A stretch of DNA of 56,933 nt from Acidobacteriota bacterium (GCA_003223115.1 QHXW01000003.1:1-56933), one strand, 5' to 3'; shown: positions 7,575-16,955, numbered from the stretch's first letter. Notes: generated by a model not told the origin, from the sequence alone. Translations and numbers: made by a program.

Positions 7575-8717
7575 GTGGATGAAGTCCTCGCTCACGTTCA
7601 AGCGCAGCAAAACGAGCTGATTGCGCTTATCCGGCGGTTTGTGGAGTGCGAGTCGCCCAGCGACGATCCGCACGCCGTGAACGGCTTTGTAGATCTGATA
7701 GCGTCAACCGTCGAGCCTTTCGCAGGCGTCGAGACCTTCGCCGGCGGCGGCTTCGGGCAGCATCTGTTGTGCGAGTTTGCGCTGCCCGGGCCGGCCAAAA
7801 GGAAAGGCGACATCCTGGCGTTGGGACATTCCGATACCGTATGGCCCATGGGCACGCTCGCCAAAATGCCGTTTCGTAACGAAAAAGGGCGCCTTTGGGG
7901 ACCAGGCGTGCTCGACATGAAGGCGGGCATCGCGTTCTTCATTTTCGCCATGCGTGCGCTGCGCGATCTGGACATCCCGGTGCGCAGCCGCGTCAGAATG
8001 CTGATCAATTCTGACGAAGAGGTCGGCAGCGATTCTTCACGCCACCTGACCCAGGAAACCGCGCGCCGGGCCAAAGCCGTCCTGGTGCTGGAACCGGGCA
8101 CCGGCCTTGAAGGCAAACTCAAGACCGCGCGCAAAGGCGTGGGCGATTACACCATAAACGTGCACGGACGGGCCTCTCACGCCGGCGTCGATTTCACCGC
8201 GGGCGCGAGCGCCATCGTGGAACTGGCCCGCCAGATCGAGCGCGTTGGCGGATTCACGAATCTGAAGCGCGGCATCACGGTAAATCCGGGCCTGATCTCC
8301 GGCGGCTCGCGCTCGAACGTCGTGGCGGCAGAAGCGAGCGCAGTAGTGGACATTCGTGTCCCGCGTTTGCGCGATGCGGAAGTACTCGATCGCAAATTTC
8401 GCGCTTTGAAGCCGTTCGATAAACGCTGCAAGATCGAAGTGTCCGGCGGATTGAACCGGCCGCCCATGGAACGTTCCGTGGCCATTGTTCAACTCTTCCG
8501 CACCGCTCAGCAGCTCGCGCGGGAATTGGGCGTTGAGCTCGAAGAATCCATGACGGGTGGCGGCTCGGACGGTAATTTTACGGCTGCGCTCGGCATCCCG
8601 ACGCTGGACGGCCTGGGCGGCGTGGGCGAAGGGGCTCATGCATCGCACGAAAGCATCCTGGTCAATCGTATGGCCGACCGGACCGGGCTCCTGGCGAAGC
8701 TGGTCGCGGCTCTTTAG
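7575..8717 (+). CDS. M20-family zinc peptidase (glutamate carboxypeptidase-like)
   Basis: 380 residues from a GTG start at 7575; the next in-frame Met lies deep inside the domain and the N-terminal residues match M20 proteins. Metal ligands and catalytic residues are visible: GHSDTVWPMG (about 90-99), GPGVLDMKAG (112-121), INSDEEVGS (Glu pair near 150), LEPG (about 175) and a C-terminal HASHES. A bacterial exopeptidase dimerisation domain lies between about 190 and 290. Closest in type to CPG2-like carboxypeptidases that release C-terminal glutamate; the substrate is not predictable. No signal peptide. It is divergent from fabZ with almost no space. Confidence 0.88.
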   Translation: MDEVLAHVQAQQNELIALIRRFVECESPSDDPHAVNGFVDLIASTVEPFAGVETFAGGGFGQHLLCEFALPGPAKRKGDILALGHSDTVWPMGTLAKMPFRNEKGRLWGPGVLDMKAGIAFFIFAMRALRDLDIPVRSRVRMLINSDEEVGSDSSRHLTQETARRAKAVLVLEPGTGLEGKLKTARKGVGDYTINVHGRASHAGVDFTAGASAIVELARQIERVGGFTNLKRGITVNPGLISGGSRSNVVAAEASAVVDIRVPRLRDAEVLDRKFRALKPFDKRCKIEVSGGLNRPPMERSVAIVQLFRTAQQLARELGVELEESMTGGGSDGNFTAALGIPTLDGLGGVGEGAHASHESILVNRMADRTGLLAKLVAAL

Positions 8718-9127
8718 TTCGTCGCTCCAGCAGGAGCAGCGCCAAAAGGTGTACGCCAGCGCCATGACGAACAAATTGATTCGCTCGACGAATTTTGGGT
8801 TCCATGATCCAACCCCCTTTGGCCGGTGGACAGCTTTTCAACCCACGATAGACGCGCCGGCGGCCGAAGTGTGAACCGTGCGACTTCCTCGTGTCCTGCC
8901 AAGAAAACTTGATCTTCTAACGCGGCGGCGATTCAGTGTCACCAGAAAAAGGTATGCAAAAGGACCGCCCGTGGTCGCCTGGAGGTGTCATAAGAGCCAA
9001 GGTCCGTTGGGTTAGACGTAGGTCACACTACAAACATTTCGCATGCAGTCTTCGCCCGTCTGCGCCAACCAAAATAGATTGACTTGGCGCACAAGAATCC
9101 AAGCCCGCACGTCTGTCTTGGGGAAAG
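8718..9127. other. Non-coding stretch, no feature seen
   Basis: About 410 bases between the M20 gene and the decayed minus-strand gene. Short open frames exist, but none has an RBS, domain or compositional support. No terminator with a T run and no RNA fold that I recognise. Confidence 0.35.
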
Positions 9128-9804
9128 CTAGCGGTAGATCCCACGCGGAAAAGACTCGTGGGGACTAAGCGCCTTGGAGAGAAATTGTTCGACCGAGTCC
9201 ACCGCCTCAAACGAAAACTCCGGCGCGACACGTTGGGCGGGTGCTGCCGGCGCCGCCAACACATATACGTTCCACGCGCCGCTGGACTCAGAACAGCCTG
9301 ACGCGTGCGCAACTCGTAGCGGCCGCCGTTCCATGAAAAATTGAGGACCCGACCGTTCACCACACCCGCCTTCTGAAAGGCGTAACCGGACTGGGGAGAA
9401 AGAGACAGAAGAAACCGGGCGCGGCCTGGAACCGACAGCCACACCAACCCGCGGTTGATCACCATGTCCGCAATCGCTGGAGGGACCGCGACGTCATTCA
9501 CGAGAAGAGAAGGAGCGACAATGTGAAGAAGCACGTCAGCAACCTGAAAGTCGCGCGGAGCAGCCCTGCTGGGAACTTCGCCGGTCGGTTCGAACGTGAC
9601 TTGGATGTAGTCCACAACCTTCTGGCCGGTGGTGGGATTGATCAGCAGATCGACGGCAATCATCTGACCGGACTGAAACGTCTGCGACGGAAATTCAGGA
9701 ACTCCCAGGCTCCGGAACTCGGCCGCATGCTATTCCTTGGGCAACTGGTCGGCCCGCAAGCTGAAAGCCTGAAACCTCAATATTGCCGCCAAGGGTCTCG
9801 TCAT
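9128..9804 (-). pseudogene. Decayed acidobacterial secreted protein of unknown function
   Basis: Three pieces line up on the minus strand. A first piece (9804-9733, ending LRADQLPKE) is cut by an in-frame TAG at 9730-9732. The frame reopens with HAAEFRSLGVPEF and MIAVDLLINPTTGQKVVDYI and runs through VWLSVPGRARFLLSLSPQ and GRVLNFSWNGGRYELRTR. Near 9270-9300 it shifts frame and ends with YVLAAPAAPAQR and a 30-residue tail at 9128. The pattern (DIxVTFEP, LPGRGRF, FxxGGxxYxL, YVxx) resembles a Solibacter-type hypothetical exported protein known to me only as uncharacterised. One stop plus one frameshift mark it as broken. Confidence 0.55.
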
Positions 9805-9931
9805 GCGGTGGATTGAATTCATCAAAGACGAGAACGGAAAGGTGACCGAACTCGTTGCAAATGCGAGCGGCATACAGGTCAAAGCGTACCGCCGTAAAAG
9901 TAGGCAGGCCAAGCGCTGCCCACCGTCATGA
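9773..9931 (+). pseudogene. Short relic of a C-terminal domain (DUF3471-like tail)
   Basis: The plus-strand frame from 9773 to the stop at 9929-9931 contains RWIEFIKDENGKVTELV followed by a Q-x-K-A-x-RRK end. This FxRDxxGKVTxLxxxxxG...KARRK pattern is typical of the C-terminal tail of secreted serine hydrolases and metal hydrolases in acidobacteria. Nothing of the catalytic domain remains, and the segment overlaps the decayed minus-strand gene. It is low confidence and could be chance. Confidence 0.25.
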
Positions 9932-10060
9932 GACGGCAGTTCTGTACGTCCCGTTGTGGGAGGCTGAGCAGCCCTGCCGGAGGATCGCAGCCATTCGCGT
10001 CTAACGCATAAGCTGATAACTGCTATGCGCAATGCCGAGGCCATAGGGTAAGGATGCCGC
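9932..10060. other. Short non-coding stretch
   Basis: No gene, hairpin or repeat that I can support lies between the relic and the end of the thioredoxin-like gene. Confidence 0.3.
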
Positions 10061-10574
10061 CTAGTGTTTGGACAGCATTGCCTTGATATTCGCCTCGACA
10101 TCGTCTTTGTCCACCAGACCCGCGAGGTACGCTGCCGCTAACTTTCCGTGGCGGTCGATGAGAAATGTGTCGGGCAGGTTCTCGATTCCGTACTGCTTCG
10201 CCATCGCATCGTCCCCTTGCAACATCCGGTAGGTCACGTGCCGTCTCGGCCAGGAAGGGCTTCACCACCTTCCAACCGCCTTCGTCCATCGAAACGCCGA
10301 CCACAGCCAGGCCTTGGGCGCCGTAAACTCTCTCGAATTCCGCAAACCAGGGGATTTCCTTTTTGCATCCCGTACACCAGGTGGCCCAGAAATCGAGCAG
10401 AACCACTTTGCCCCGATAATCCTTGAGCTTTACAGTCTTGCCGGAACTGTCTGTGAGCGCGAACTCGGGAGCCGGCTTGCGCGCTTTTGCCTGATGAATA
10501 GCGGCGCGGACTGCGGTTTGGCCCGCAGCGGCGGAGAGGCCGGCCAGCGCGAGAAGCAGCGATCCGAAACGCAT
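10061..10574 (-). pseudogene. TlpA-like thioredoxin (redoxin), interrupted by one frameshift
   Basis: The start at ATG 10574 gives a signal peptide (about 1-19) and a thioredoxin fold of the TlpA/ResA type: KPAPEFALTDSSGK, LDFWATWCTGCKKE with redox Cys67 and Cys70, then VVGVSMDEGG. After PFLAETAR, near 10237-10243, the frame is lost. The next frame supplies VTYRMLQGDDAMAKQYGIEN, LPDTFLIDRHGK with the cis-proline region, and a C-terminus ending MLSKH with TAG at 10061-10063. Joined, the protein has the normal length of about 170 residues. It would act as a periplasmic thiol reductant, for example in cytochrome c maturation. Only one indel is needed, so a consensus error is plausible. Confidence 0.85.
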
Positions 10575-10625
10575 CAGGTTGATTCGAATTAAAGACGTGT
10601 CCGTGAGTGCATGAGTGTTTCTCCT

Positions 10626-11516
10626 TTAAATGGAAGCCGTCCTGCCGTGCCGGCGCCGCCAGACTGCGCTTGCGGTCCAGTACACAACCGGCCAGTACAC
10701 AAGCATCTGTAACAAACTTACTTGCCAAGCGTGCCACATCCATGGCCGCCAAAACGGGCGAAGGAAAAAGCCAAATCCTGGTTCCTGGATCACCAGCACA
10801 CCCAGAGTACTGATTGCTGCGGTCCACAGGACGATGCGGAGCATTGGCGGAAACCTTCCCAAATTCGCGCCTTGACGCATTCCCCACAGAGAAGGGACCG
10901 CGACCAGGACTGCCTGCGCGATAAACGGGAGAATCTGCCGGTAAAACGCCAGCGCGTCAACAGGGCCGACCGCATCGGGGGTTTGCGGGCGGTGAGGAAC
11001 GTACTGGAAAAAATACGCGAAATATCGGGGCGCGCCCAAAAGCGCTCCGAACACCAGCATGAGACAAAACAGCAGGCCGTAGACCTGAACGAATCGGCGC
11101 GACGTGGAACCGAGCACAAAACCGGCGGTCCATGACCAGCAAACCAGCAATAAGAAACTATGGGAGATGACCGTGACGCAGTAAGCAAACGCATACCAGA
11201 ATGCCCTGTCCGTCAGGAGAGCCCAGTCCCAGTTGTTCGCATACATCCAGAAGTAAGTGGCGCTATGGCCGGCCGTAATCCACGAAACGATGGAGAGTAG
11301 CATGCCGAGTGGGATGATCAGGCCCACGAACGCCACCCAGGGCCGCCAATCCTTCCACGAAGCTGCCTGCCGCCGGACGACAAGACCCAGCACATCGCGC
11401 AGCGCTTGTACACCACTCTCGCCGGACTCCGTAAAATCCCCGCGCACGGCGTCCCGCTCGCCGGGCTCCAGCATCCGGGACACAAGGTCCACCAACCACC
11501 AACAGATTCGGGTCAT
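10626..11516 (-). CDS. PadR-associated integral membrane protein of unknown function
   Basis: 296 residues from ATG 11516. The N-terminal 50 residues (LVDLVSRMLEPGERDAVRGD, ALRDVLGLVVRRQ) are a segment I associate with acidobacterial proteins paired with PadR regulators. About six hydrophobic segments follow, starting at residues 56, 100, 140, 170, 220 and 270. No catalytic motif is visible. The ATG overlaps the stop of the padR gene (ATGA at 11513-11516), so the two are translationally coupled. The regulator presumably controls this membrane protein in response to a small molecule or stress, as in other PadR operons; this is inference. Confidence 0.65.
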   Translation of the reverse strand: MTRICWWLVDLVSRMLEPGERDAVRGDFTESGESGVQALRDVLGLVVRRQAASWKDWRPWVAFVGLIIPLGMLLSIVSWITAGHSATYFWMYANNWDWALLTDRAFWYAFAYCVTVISHSFLLLVCWSWTAGFVLGSTSRRFVQVYGLLFCLMLVFGALLGAPRYFAYFFQYVPHRPQTPDAVGPVDALAFYRQILPFIAQAVLVAVPSLWGMRQGANLGRFPPMLRIVLWTAAISTLGVLVIQEPGFGFFLRPFWRPWMWHAWQVSLLQMLVYWPVVYWTASAVWRRRHGRTASI

Positions 11517-11839
11517 GGCCGGACCTCGATCCGCTTCGACCATGCAACGCCGCGGCTCACTCGTGTCACCGCGTTGTAAAACTCGGCCGCAGCCTCCGCG
11601 CCCTTCCCCGTCACGCGCACCATTCGCTTGGGCCGCCCGCCTCGCTGCGGAGTCGGATCCCCCATCCATGTTTTGACGAAGCCCTTCGCCTCCAGACGAT
11701 CCAGGGTGGTGTAGAGCGCTCCGATGGAGCAGCGGCGTCGAATCGCGCCCTCAATTTCCTGCCGCATCGCCGCGCCGTAAGCGTCCTCGCCCAAGCGCGC
11801 GGCCGCGGTAAGTATCAGGTACTCGAACTCGCCCAGCAT
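11513..11839 (-). CDS. PadR-family transcriptional regulator
   Basis: 108 residues from ATG 11839 (an upstream GTG at 11851 is possible but less likely). Winged helix-turn-helix: LGEFEYLILTAAARLGEDAYG, then SIGALYTTLDRLEAKGFVKT and the wing GGRPKRMVRVTGKG, all typical of the acidobacterial PadR subgroup. Such regulators are dimeric repressors. A TACAAT hexamer (minus strand, 11852-11857) ends 12 bases before the ATG, suggesting a very short leader. The gene overlaps the membrane protein gene that follows and is divergent from fumC. Confidence 0.92.
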   Translation of the reverse strand: MLGEFEYLILTAAARLGEDAYGAAMRQEIEGAIRRRCSIGALYTTLDRLEAKGFVKTWMGDPTPQRGGRPKRMVRVTGKGAEAAAEFYNAVTRVSRGVAWSKRIEVRP

Positions 11840-11948
11840 GATTACTATCACATTGTAGTTCTAATTGTGAATCCGTGTCAAGGTGCAAACTCCTGACATA
11901 CTGAAATGGAGGCCGCCCCCCACGGCCAACGCTCTCAAGGAGGACTTC

Positions 11949-13304
11949 ATGGCCGAGGAGTTTCGAATTGAGCGGGACACCATGGGTGAGATGCGCGTCC
12001 CGGCAGAAGCGCTGTATGGTCCGCAAACTGCGCGCGCGATTGAGAACTTTCCAATCAGCAAATTGAGATTGCCCCGCGCTTTTATACGCGCTTTGGGACT
12101 TCTCAAGAGCGCCGCGGCGCAAGCCAACCGCGAACTGGGCCACCTGCCTGCCGAACGAGCCGAAGCCATCGAACGCGCAGCCGAACAAGTTTCAGGCGGC
12201 GCCCATGACGACCAGTTCGCCGCGGACGTCTTTCAGACCGGTAGTGGCACCTCTACCAACATGAATGCGAACGAGGTGATCGGTCACCTGGCGCAGGCGC
12301 ATCCGAACGATGAGGTCAATCGTGGTCAATCGAGTAACGACGTGATTCCTTCGGCCATTCATATAGCCGCCGCCGAGACGGTGCATCGCGATCTGTTCCC
12401 GGCCATGGATCGCCTGCGCGGCTCGCTGTTGCGTAAAGCGCACCAGTTCTGCGACGTCATCAAGATCGGCCGTACGCATTTGCAAGACGCCGTGCCCATG
12501 CGGCTTGGGCAGGAATTCAGTGGATACGCGTGCCAAGTGGCAGCCTCGCGTGAGCGCATCGAGTGCGCGCTCCCGGGTATCTATGAATTGGCGCTGGGCG
12601 GTACGGCTGTGGGCACCGGCCTGAATGCGGAGCCCGGTTTCGCCGCGGCCGTGATCGGTGAGATTGCACGCCGTACGGAGCTGCCGTTCATAGAGGCCCG
12701 CAATCACTTTGAGGCGCAGGCCGCCAAGGACGCCGTAGTTTTCCTGAGTGGCGCGCTGCGCACCTACGCCGTTGCGCTCACCAAGATCGCGAACGACATC
12801 CGCTGGCTGGGCTCGGGACCGCGTTCAGGCCTCGGTGAATTGCGTCTGCCTGCGGTGCAGCCGGGTTCGAGCATCATGCCTGGCAAGGTGAATCCGGTGA
12901 TCGCCGAGAGCCTTCTGATGGTCTGTGCTCAAGTGATTGGCTACGACGCGACCATTTCGTGGTGCGGCGCCGCGGGCAACTTCGAGCTCAACGTCATGAT
13001 GCCTCTGATGGCTTACGATCTGCTCGAATCCATCTCATTGCTGGCTGCCGGATCGCGGAATTTTGCGGAACGTTTAGTTGACGGCCTTGAAGCCGATCGC
13101 GAACGCGCCGGTGGATACGTCGAGCAGTCGCTTGCCATGGGGACGGCGCTTGCCCCCGAGATCGGATATGAGAAGACTGCGGCTCTGGTGAAAGAAGCCT
13201 ATCAGACCGGTAAAACGGTGCGCGAAGTAGCGCTGAAAAAAAGTGGAATCCCCGAAGCGCGGCTCAACGAATTACTGGATCCGGCGCGTCAGGCTGGCGA
13301 GTGA
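11949..13304 (+). CDS. fumC: Class II fumarate hydratase
   Basis: 451 residues. It interconverts fumarate and malate in the TCA cycle without an iron-sulfur cluster. I chose ATG 11949, not the upstream in-frame ATG at 11883, because AAGGAGG lies at 11937-11943 and the protein then begins EEFRIERDTMGEMRVP as FumC proteins do. Motifs in order: TGSGTSTNMNANEVI (about 97-111), GRTHLQDAVP (about 180) with the catalytic His, and the superfamily signature GSSIMPGKVNPV (about 310) with the catalytic Ser. Monocistronic as far as can be seen; the next gene starts 76 bases later. Confidence 0.96.
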   Translation: MAEEFRIERDTMGEMRVPAEALYGPQTARAIENFPISKLRLPRAFIRALGLLKSAAAQANRELGHLPAERAEAIERAAEQVSGGAHDDQFAADVFQTGSGTSTNMNANEVIGHLAQAHPNDEVNRGQSSNDVIPSAIHIAAAETVHRDLFPAMDRLRGSLLRKAHQFCDVIKIGRTHLQDAVPMRLGQEFSGYACQVAASRERIECALPGIYELALGGTAVGTGLNAEPGFAAAVIGEIARRTELPFIEARNHFEAQAAKDAVVFLSGALRTYAVALTKIANDIRWLGSGPRSGLGELRLPAVQPGSSIMPGKVNPVIAESLLMVCAQVIGYDATISWCGAAGNFELNVMMPLMAYDLLESISLLAAGSRNFAERLVDGLEADRERAGGYVEQSLAMGTALAPEIGYEKTAALVKEAYQTGKTVREVALKKSGIPEARLNELLDPARQAGE

Positions 13305-13380
13305 TGGTCCCCATTGTGCGGCAGAGGCTCTCATCGGCATCGCCGCCGAATAACCCTGCGTTACAGTAAAAACAGCGGCC

Positions 13381-14736
13381 ATGAATTACTACGAACAGAA
13401 TCGCCAGAACTTTCTCGAAGGGTTGCAGACTTTCCTTCGCATTCCCAGCATCAGCACGCTCACTGAGCACAAGCCGGACATCCAGTGCGCCGCCGAGTTC
13501 GTACGCAACGAATTACGAGCTGCTGGCCTCGCCAATGCCGAGTTGATTGAAGGCGAGGGCAATCCGCTGGTTTATGCCGAATGGACCGGCGCCCCTGGAA
13601 AACCCACGCTTCTGCTCTATGGCCACTACGACGTGCAGCCGCCTGACCCGCTGGATGCGTGGAAGTCGCCGCCTTTCGAGCCGGCCATTCGTGGCGACGA
13701 TATCTTCGCGCGCGGTTCCTCCGACGACAAAGGTCAGATCTACATCTTGATGAAGGCGGTGGAAGGACTGCTCAAGAGCCGAGGCCGTCTGCCCGTCAAC
13801 GTGAAATTTCTGATCGAGGGCGAAGAAGAGACGGGCGGCGAGCACATCGAAGCCTACGTGCGCAGCAAACCGCCGCGGCTTAGAGCCGACGCCGCCGTCA
13901 TCTGTGACACCGAGATGTTTGCGCCCGACCTGCCTACGCTCTGTGTGGGTCTGCGCGGCATCGTGTATGCCGAACTCCACGTTGAAGGCGCGAATCACGA
14001 TCTGCACTCGGGTGTTTACGGCGGCGCGGCTCCCAACCCCATCCAGGCCATCGCCGAAATCCTCAGCACTCTCAAGGACCGCGACGGCCACATCCGCATT
14101 CCGGACTTTTACAAACGCGTGGTGCAGCCGGCGGCCAAAGAGCGGGAGGCTTGGGCGCGGCTGCCGTTCGACGTCGCTGAGTATACGCACAAGGAAATGG
14201 GCTCGAAGGAACTGGTCGGCGAGCCCGAGGTCGAGCTGTTTGAGCGGCTCTGGGCGCGGCCTACGCTCGAAGTGCACGGAATTCGCGGCGGATTTACGGC
14301 GGAAGGAGCAAAGACCGTGATTCCGGCGCGCGCGGTGGCCAAGATCAGCACTCGCCTGGTGTTCGATCAGCGGCCGGACGAGGCATTCGCACAATTGCAA
14401 AAGGCTGTGAAGGACTCCTGCCCGCGCGGAGTCACCGCCGAGGTCAAGTTGATCCACCTCGCGGCGCCGTCGCTGGTCAATCCCGACAATCCGTTCATCC
14501 GCGCTGCGGCCGACGCGATGAAGCAGGTTTTCGGCAAAGAAACGGTTTACATCCGTTCGGGCGGATCAATTCCCATCGTGGGACTTTTTGACCAATACCT
14601 CGGGATTCCGAGCGTCATGATGGGCTTCGGGCTTCCGGACGACAACCTGCACGCGCCGAACGAGAAGTTTCATCTGCCCAACTTTTTCCGCGGAATCGAG
14701 GCTGTGGCGCGCTATCTCGAGGTGCTGGGCGCGTGA
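13381..14736 (+). CDS. M20-family dipeptidase
   Basis: 451 residues from ATG 13381. A dinuclear-zinc M20 dipeptidase of the carnosinase/PepV-like type: LLLYGHYDVQPPDP, RGSSDDKGQ, FLIEGEEETGG (catalytic Glu pair), ICDTEMF, and the C-terminal NLHAPNEKF with the last metal His. The lid/dimerisation domain (about 185-340) includes VEGANHDLHSGVYGG. No signal peptide, so cytoplasmic peptide turnover is likely. It follows fumC in the same direction and may share its transcript. Confidence 0.93.
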   Translation: MNYYEQNRQNFLEGLQTFLRIPSISTLTEHKPDIQCAAEFVRNELRAAGLANAELIEGEGNPLVYAEWTGAPGKPTLLLYGHYDVQPPDPLDAWKSPPFEPAIRGDDIFARGSSDDKGQIYILMKAVEGLLKSRGRLPVNVKFLIEGEEETGGEHIEAYVRSKPPRLRADAAVICDTEMFAPDLPTLCVGLRGIVYAELHVEGANHDLHSGVYGGAAPNPIQAIAEILSTLKDRDGHIRIPDFYKRVVQPAAKEREAWARLPFDVAEYTHKEMGSKELVGEPEVELFERLWARPTLEVHGIRGGFTAEGAKTVIPARAVAKISTRLVFDQRPDEAFAQLQKAVKDSCPRGVTAEVKLIHLAAPSLVNPDNPFIRAAADAMKQVFGKETVYIRSGGSIPIVGLFDQYLGIPSVMMGFGLPDDNLHAPNEKFHLPNFFRGIEAVARYLEVLGA

Positions 14737-14762
14737 GCCAATAGAGCCGGCGCCCACTGATT

Positions 14763-14948
14763 TCAAGCCGTCGCGGCGCGGCTGCCTTTGATTGTTTCTA
14801 CACCCGGCTTGTACACGGCCGCCGCCGTGATCCCCAGCAGAATGGTCTGGGCCGTACCGTATAGGAACCATTGGAACGCCAGCGGGTATGGGATTGGGAT
14901 CATCATGTAGGTGCCATGGGCCATCGGCACCGAAAGAAACACGCCCAT
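14763..14948 (-). CDS. Small membrane protein, possibly a truncated C-terminal half
   Basis: 61 residues from ATG 14948, although the frame is open further upstream into the end of the lipoprotein gene. Two hydrophobic segments (about 2-14 and 22-47) and the end VYKP resemble the C-terminal half of a small four-helix membrane family (FGxxxGLFxSVPM...LPIPxxLAxxWFxxG). The N-terminal half is missing, so this may be a remnant rather than a functional gene. No good RBS. Confidence 0.35.
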   Translation of the reverse strand: MGVFLSVPMAHGTYMMIPIPYPLAFQWFLYGTAQTILLGITAAAVYKPGVETIKGSRAATA

Positions 14949-14985
14949 GATCGCTCCGAAGCGTGCTCCAGCGGCGCGGTTTTTC

Positions 14986-15831
14986 TTAGTACCGGTCCGT
15001 CTTCTTGAAGCTGGCGGTGATCTTCTTGGTCAGTTCTTTGGTCTCCTTGGTCTCCGGCACTGATTTCAGCGCGTCCAGAGCCCGATCGCAGAAGATCTTG
15101 TACTTATCCGGATTGTCTATTTTGCGCGTGTTATAAAGTTGGCCCGCGTCGAACAGCGCGTTTGCCATGGCAGTCACGAAGGCCGTGCGCGGCACTTGTA
15201 AATTTCCGGATTTAAGCAGTTCCTGCGCCTTCGGCGGATCGTCGGTCGCGCCCACGGCATTGCAGGCGCCCAGCAGCACTCCGCGCGACAGCACCCGTTT
15301 TTCCGCCGGCTCGAGCTCACCCTGCGCCAGTACCATTCCTGCCGAAGCCTTCGTGAGCTCTACCACGGGCGCGGCGCTGCCAGTGGGAAAGGGGAACGCT
15401 AGCGGCACGGGATCATCTTTGGATTTTTGAAATTTGTCGTAAGCCTCGACGAACTCGAGCGCGTACCGGCTGGCCTCCACCCGGTAATTGTGCGTGCTGC
15501 GGCGAAAGGCGGCAGGGTTGTTCTTGTTGGCGCGTGCGCCGGCTTCGAAGCTGTCGGCCAGGTCCTGGTATCCGCGCGCAATCCCTGAGGTCAATGCCAG
15601 TTGCCAAGTGCGCGCCCGGGCAGTGTACTCGTTTTCGGTAGCGGTGATCCGAGCAAGGTTCTCGCTCGTTTTGACGTAATCCCGCGCTGCGAAAGCTTCC
15701 TTTGCGCCTGCCCAGTAAAAGGCCGGCGTCCCTTCGCGTGGGCCGCTATCGCTCCCGCAAGAGTAAAGCATCAGGCTGGTTGAGACCAGCGTCCCCGTAA
15801 GAATGAATCGAATGGCACTGGTGTGCGTCAT
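14986..15831 (-). CDS. Putative lipoprotein of unknown function
   Basis: 281 residues from ATG 15831, chosen over the upstream ORF start because GGAGGTG lies just before it. The N-terminus is a signal peptide ending in LYSC, an acceptable if unusual lipobox, giving an acylated Cys at about residue 27. The mature part is helical and Ala/Lys-rich, with segments like ARDYVKTSENLARI that suggest TPR-like helices, but no named domain. It is divergent from the zinc oxidoreductase gene, with 95 bases between them. Confidence 0.65.
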   Translation of the reverse strand: MTHTSAIRFILTGTLVSTSLMLYSCGSDSGPREGTPAFYWAGAKEAFAARDYVKTSENLARITATENEYTARARTWQLALTSGIARGYQDLADSFEAGARANKNNPAAFRRSTHNYRVEASRYALEFVEAYDKFQKSKDDPVPLAFPFPTGSAAPVVELTKASAGMVLAQGELEPAEKRVLSRGVLLGACNAVGATDDPPKAQELLKSGNLQVPRTAFVTAMANALFDAGQLYNTRKIDNPDKYKIFCDRALDALKSVPETKETKELTKKITASFKKTDRY

Positions 15832-15913
15832 GCCACCTCCATTGCAGTCGCTTCTATCATAAAGGCCGAGAGGCATGCAAGCGGACCGCTTCGGTCATCC
15901 AGCAAGCTGACGT

Positions 15914-15919
15914 TATACT
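15914..15919 (+). promoter_or_regulatory. Putative -10 box (TATACT) of the zinc oxidoreductase gene
   Basis: TATACT ends 7 bases before the ATG at 15927 and no Shine-Dalgarno lies between. The expected start point falls at or next to the ATG, so the mRNA is probably leaderless. No clear -35 hexamer. Confidence 0.4.
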
Positions 15920-15926
15920 GTCCCTC

Positions 15927-16955
15927 ATGAAAGCTGCCCGCATTCATCAGCACGGCTCGCCTGATGTGTTGGTCTACGAAGATGTTCCCGAGCCGAAAAT
16001 CAAGGCCAATCAGATTCTGGTGCGCGTCCGCGCCTGTGCGTTGAATCACCTGGACCTCTGGGTGAGAGCCGGTATTCCAGGCATCACCTACACGATGCCA
16101 CACATTCTCGGGAGCGACATCGCGGGTGAGGTAGTCGCGGTGGGTGAGTTATGCGAGCGCGTGAAAACAGGCTGGCGCGTGGTCCTCTCTCCCGGAGTGA
16201 GTTGCCGCCAGTGCGACCAATGCGCCGCCGGCAACGATAATTTTTGCCGCCGCTACACCATCTTCGGGTCCGGAGTGGATGGCGGCAATACGGAGCTGAT
16301 CGCTGCGCCCGAGTGGACGGCCATTCAGATTCCCGATGATTTGAACTTCGAGCAGGCCGCGGCCGTGCCTCTGGTATTCCTCACCGCGTGGCACATGCTC
16401 GTGGGCCGGGCAAATATCCATGTAGGTGAAGACGTGCTGGTGCTCGCGGCCTCGAGCGGCGTGAGTTCAGCCGCCATTCAAGTGGCCAAACTTTTTCATT
16501 GCCGCGTGATCGCTACGGCGGGCGGAGAGGCCAAGCTGGCCAAAGCCAAGGAGCTGGGCGCCGATCACACCATTGATCATTACAAACAGGACATCGCGGC
16601 CGAGGTCAAACGCATCACGGGTAAGCGCGGCGCGGATATTGTCTTTGAGCACGTGGGTGCCGCCACCTGGCCCAAGAGCCTGGAATCGCTGGCCCCCGGC
16701 GGTCGTCTGGTGACCTGCGGAAACACCACCGGTTACGATGTCAAGCTTGACCTGCGGTTCCTGTTCAGCAAACAGTGGTCGCTGCTGGGCTCCTTCATGG
16801 GAACGCTGGGCGACTTGCACCAGGTGTTGAAATTCGTGTTCCGCAAGGAACTGAAGCCGGTGATCGACAAGGTTTATCCGCTGAGCGAAATCCGCGCGGC
16901 GCACGAACGTTTGGAAAACAAGGAGCAGTTCGGCAAAGTGGTCGTGATGCCGTAA
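15927..16955 (+). CDS. Zinc-binding alcohol dehydrogenase / quinone oxidoreductase family
   Basis: 342 residues, medium-chain dehydrogenase. The GroES-like N-terminal domain has the structural zinc motif CRQCDQCAAGNDNFC (about 93-107) and LNHLDLWVRAG with an Asp where catalytic-zinc enzymes carry Cys-x-x-Asp. So it keeps structural zinc, but a catalytic zinc is doubtful. The Rossmann part has VLAASSGVSSAAIQVAK (about 170-186), a typical NADPH-binding turn. Likely an NADPH-dependent reductase of quinones, enones or aldehydes. Substrate unknown. The probable leaderless start is noted separately. Confidence 0.87.
   Translation: MKAARIHQHGSPDVLVYEDVPEPKIKANQILVRVRACALNHLDLWVRAGIPGITYTMPHILGSDIAGEVVAVGELCERVKTGWRVVLSPGVSCRQCDQCAAGNDNFCRRYTIFGSGVDGGNTELIAAPEWTAIQIPDDLNFEQAAAVPLVFLTAWHMLVGRANIHVGEDVLVLAASSGVSSAAIQVAKLFHCRVIATAGGEAKLAKAKELGADHTIDHYKQDIAAEVKRITGKRGADIVFEHVGAATWPKSLESLAPGGRLVTCGNTTGYDVKLDLRFLFSKQWSLLGSFMGTLGDLHQVLKFVFRKELKPVIDKVYPLSEIRAAHERLENKEQFGKVVVMP

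Noticed and set aside
9817-10101. Minus-strand frame linking the TlpA-like gene and the decayed gene
   Set aside because: It crosses the TlpA-like C-terminus in the wrong frame; only its last 24 codons belong to the decayed gene.
11840-11860. Palindromic PadR operator upstream of padR
   Set aside because: Only 4-base ACTA/TAGT arms; too weak to separate from chance.
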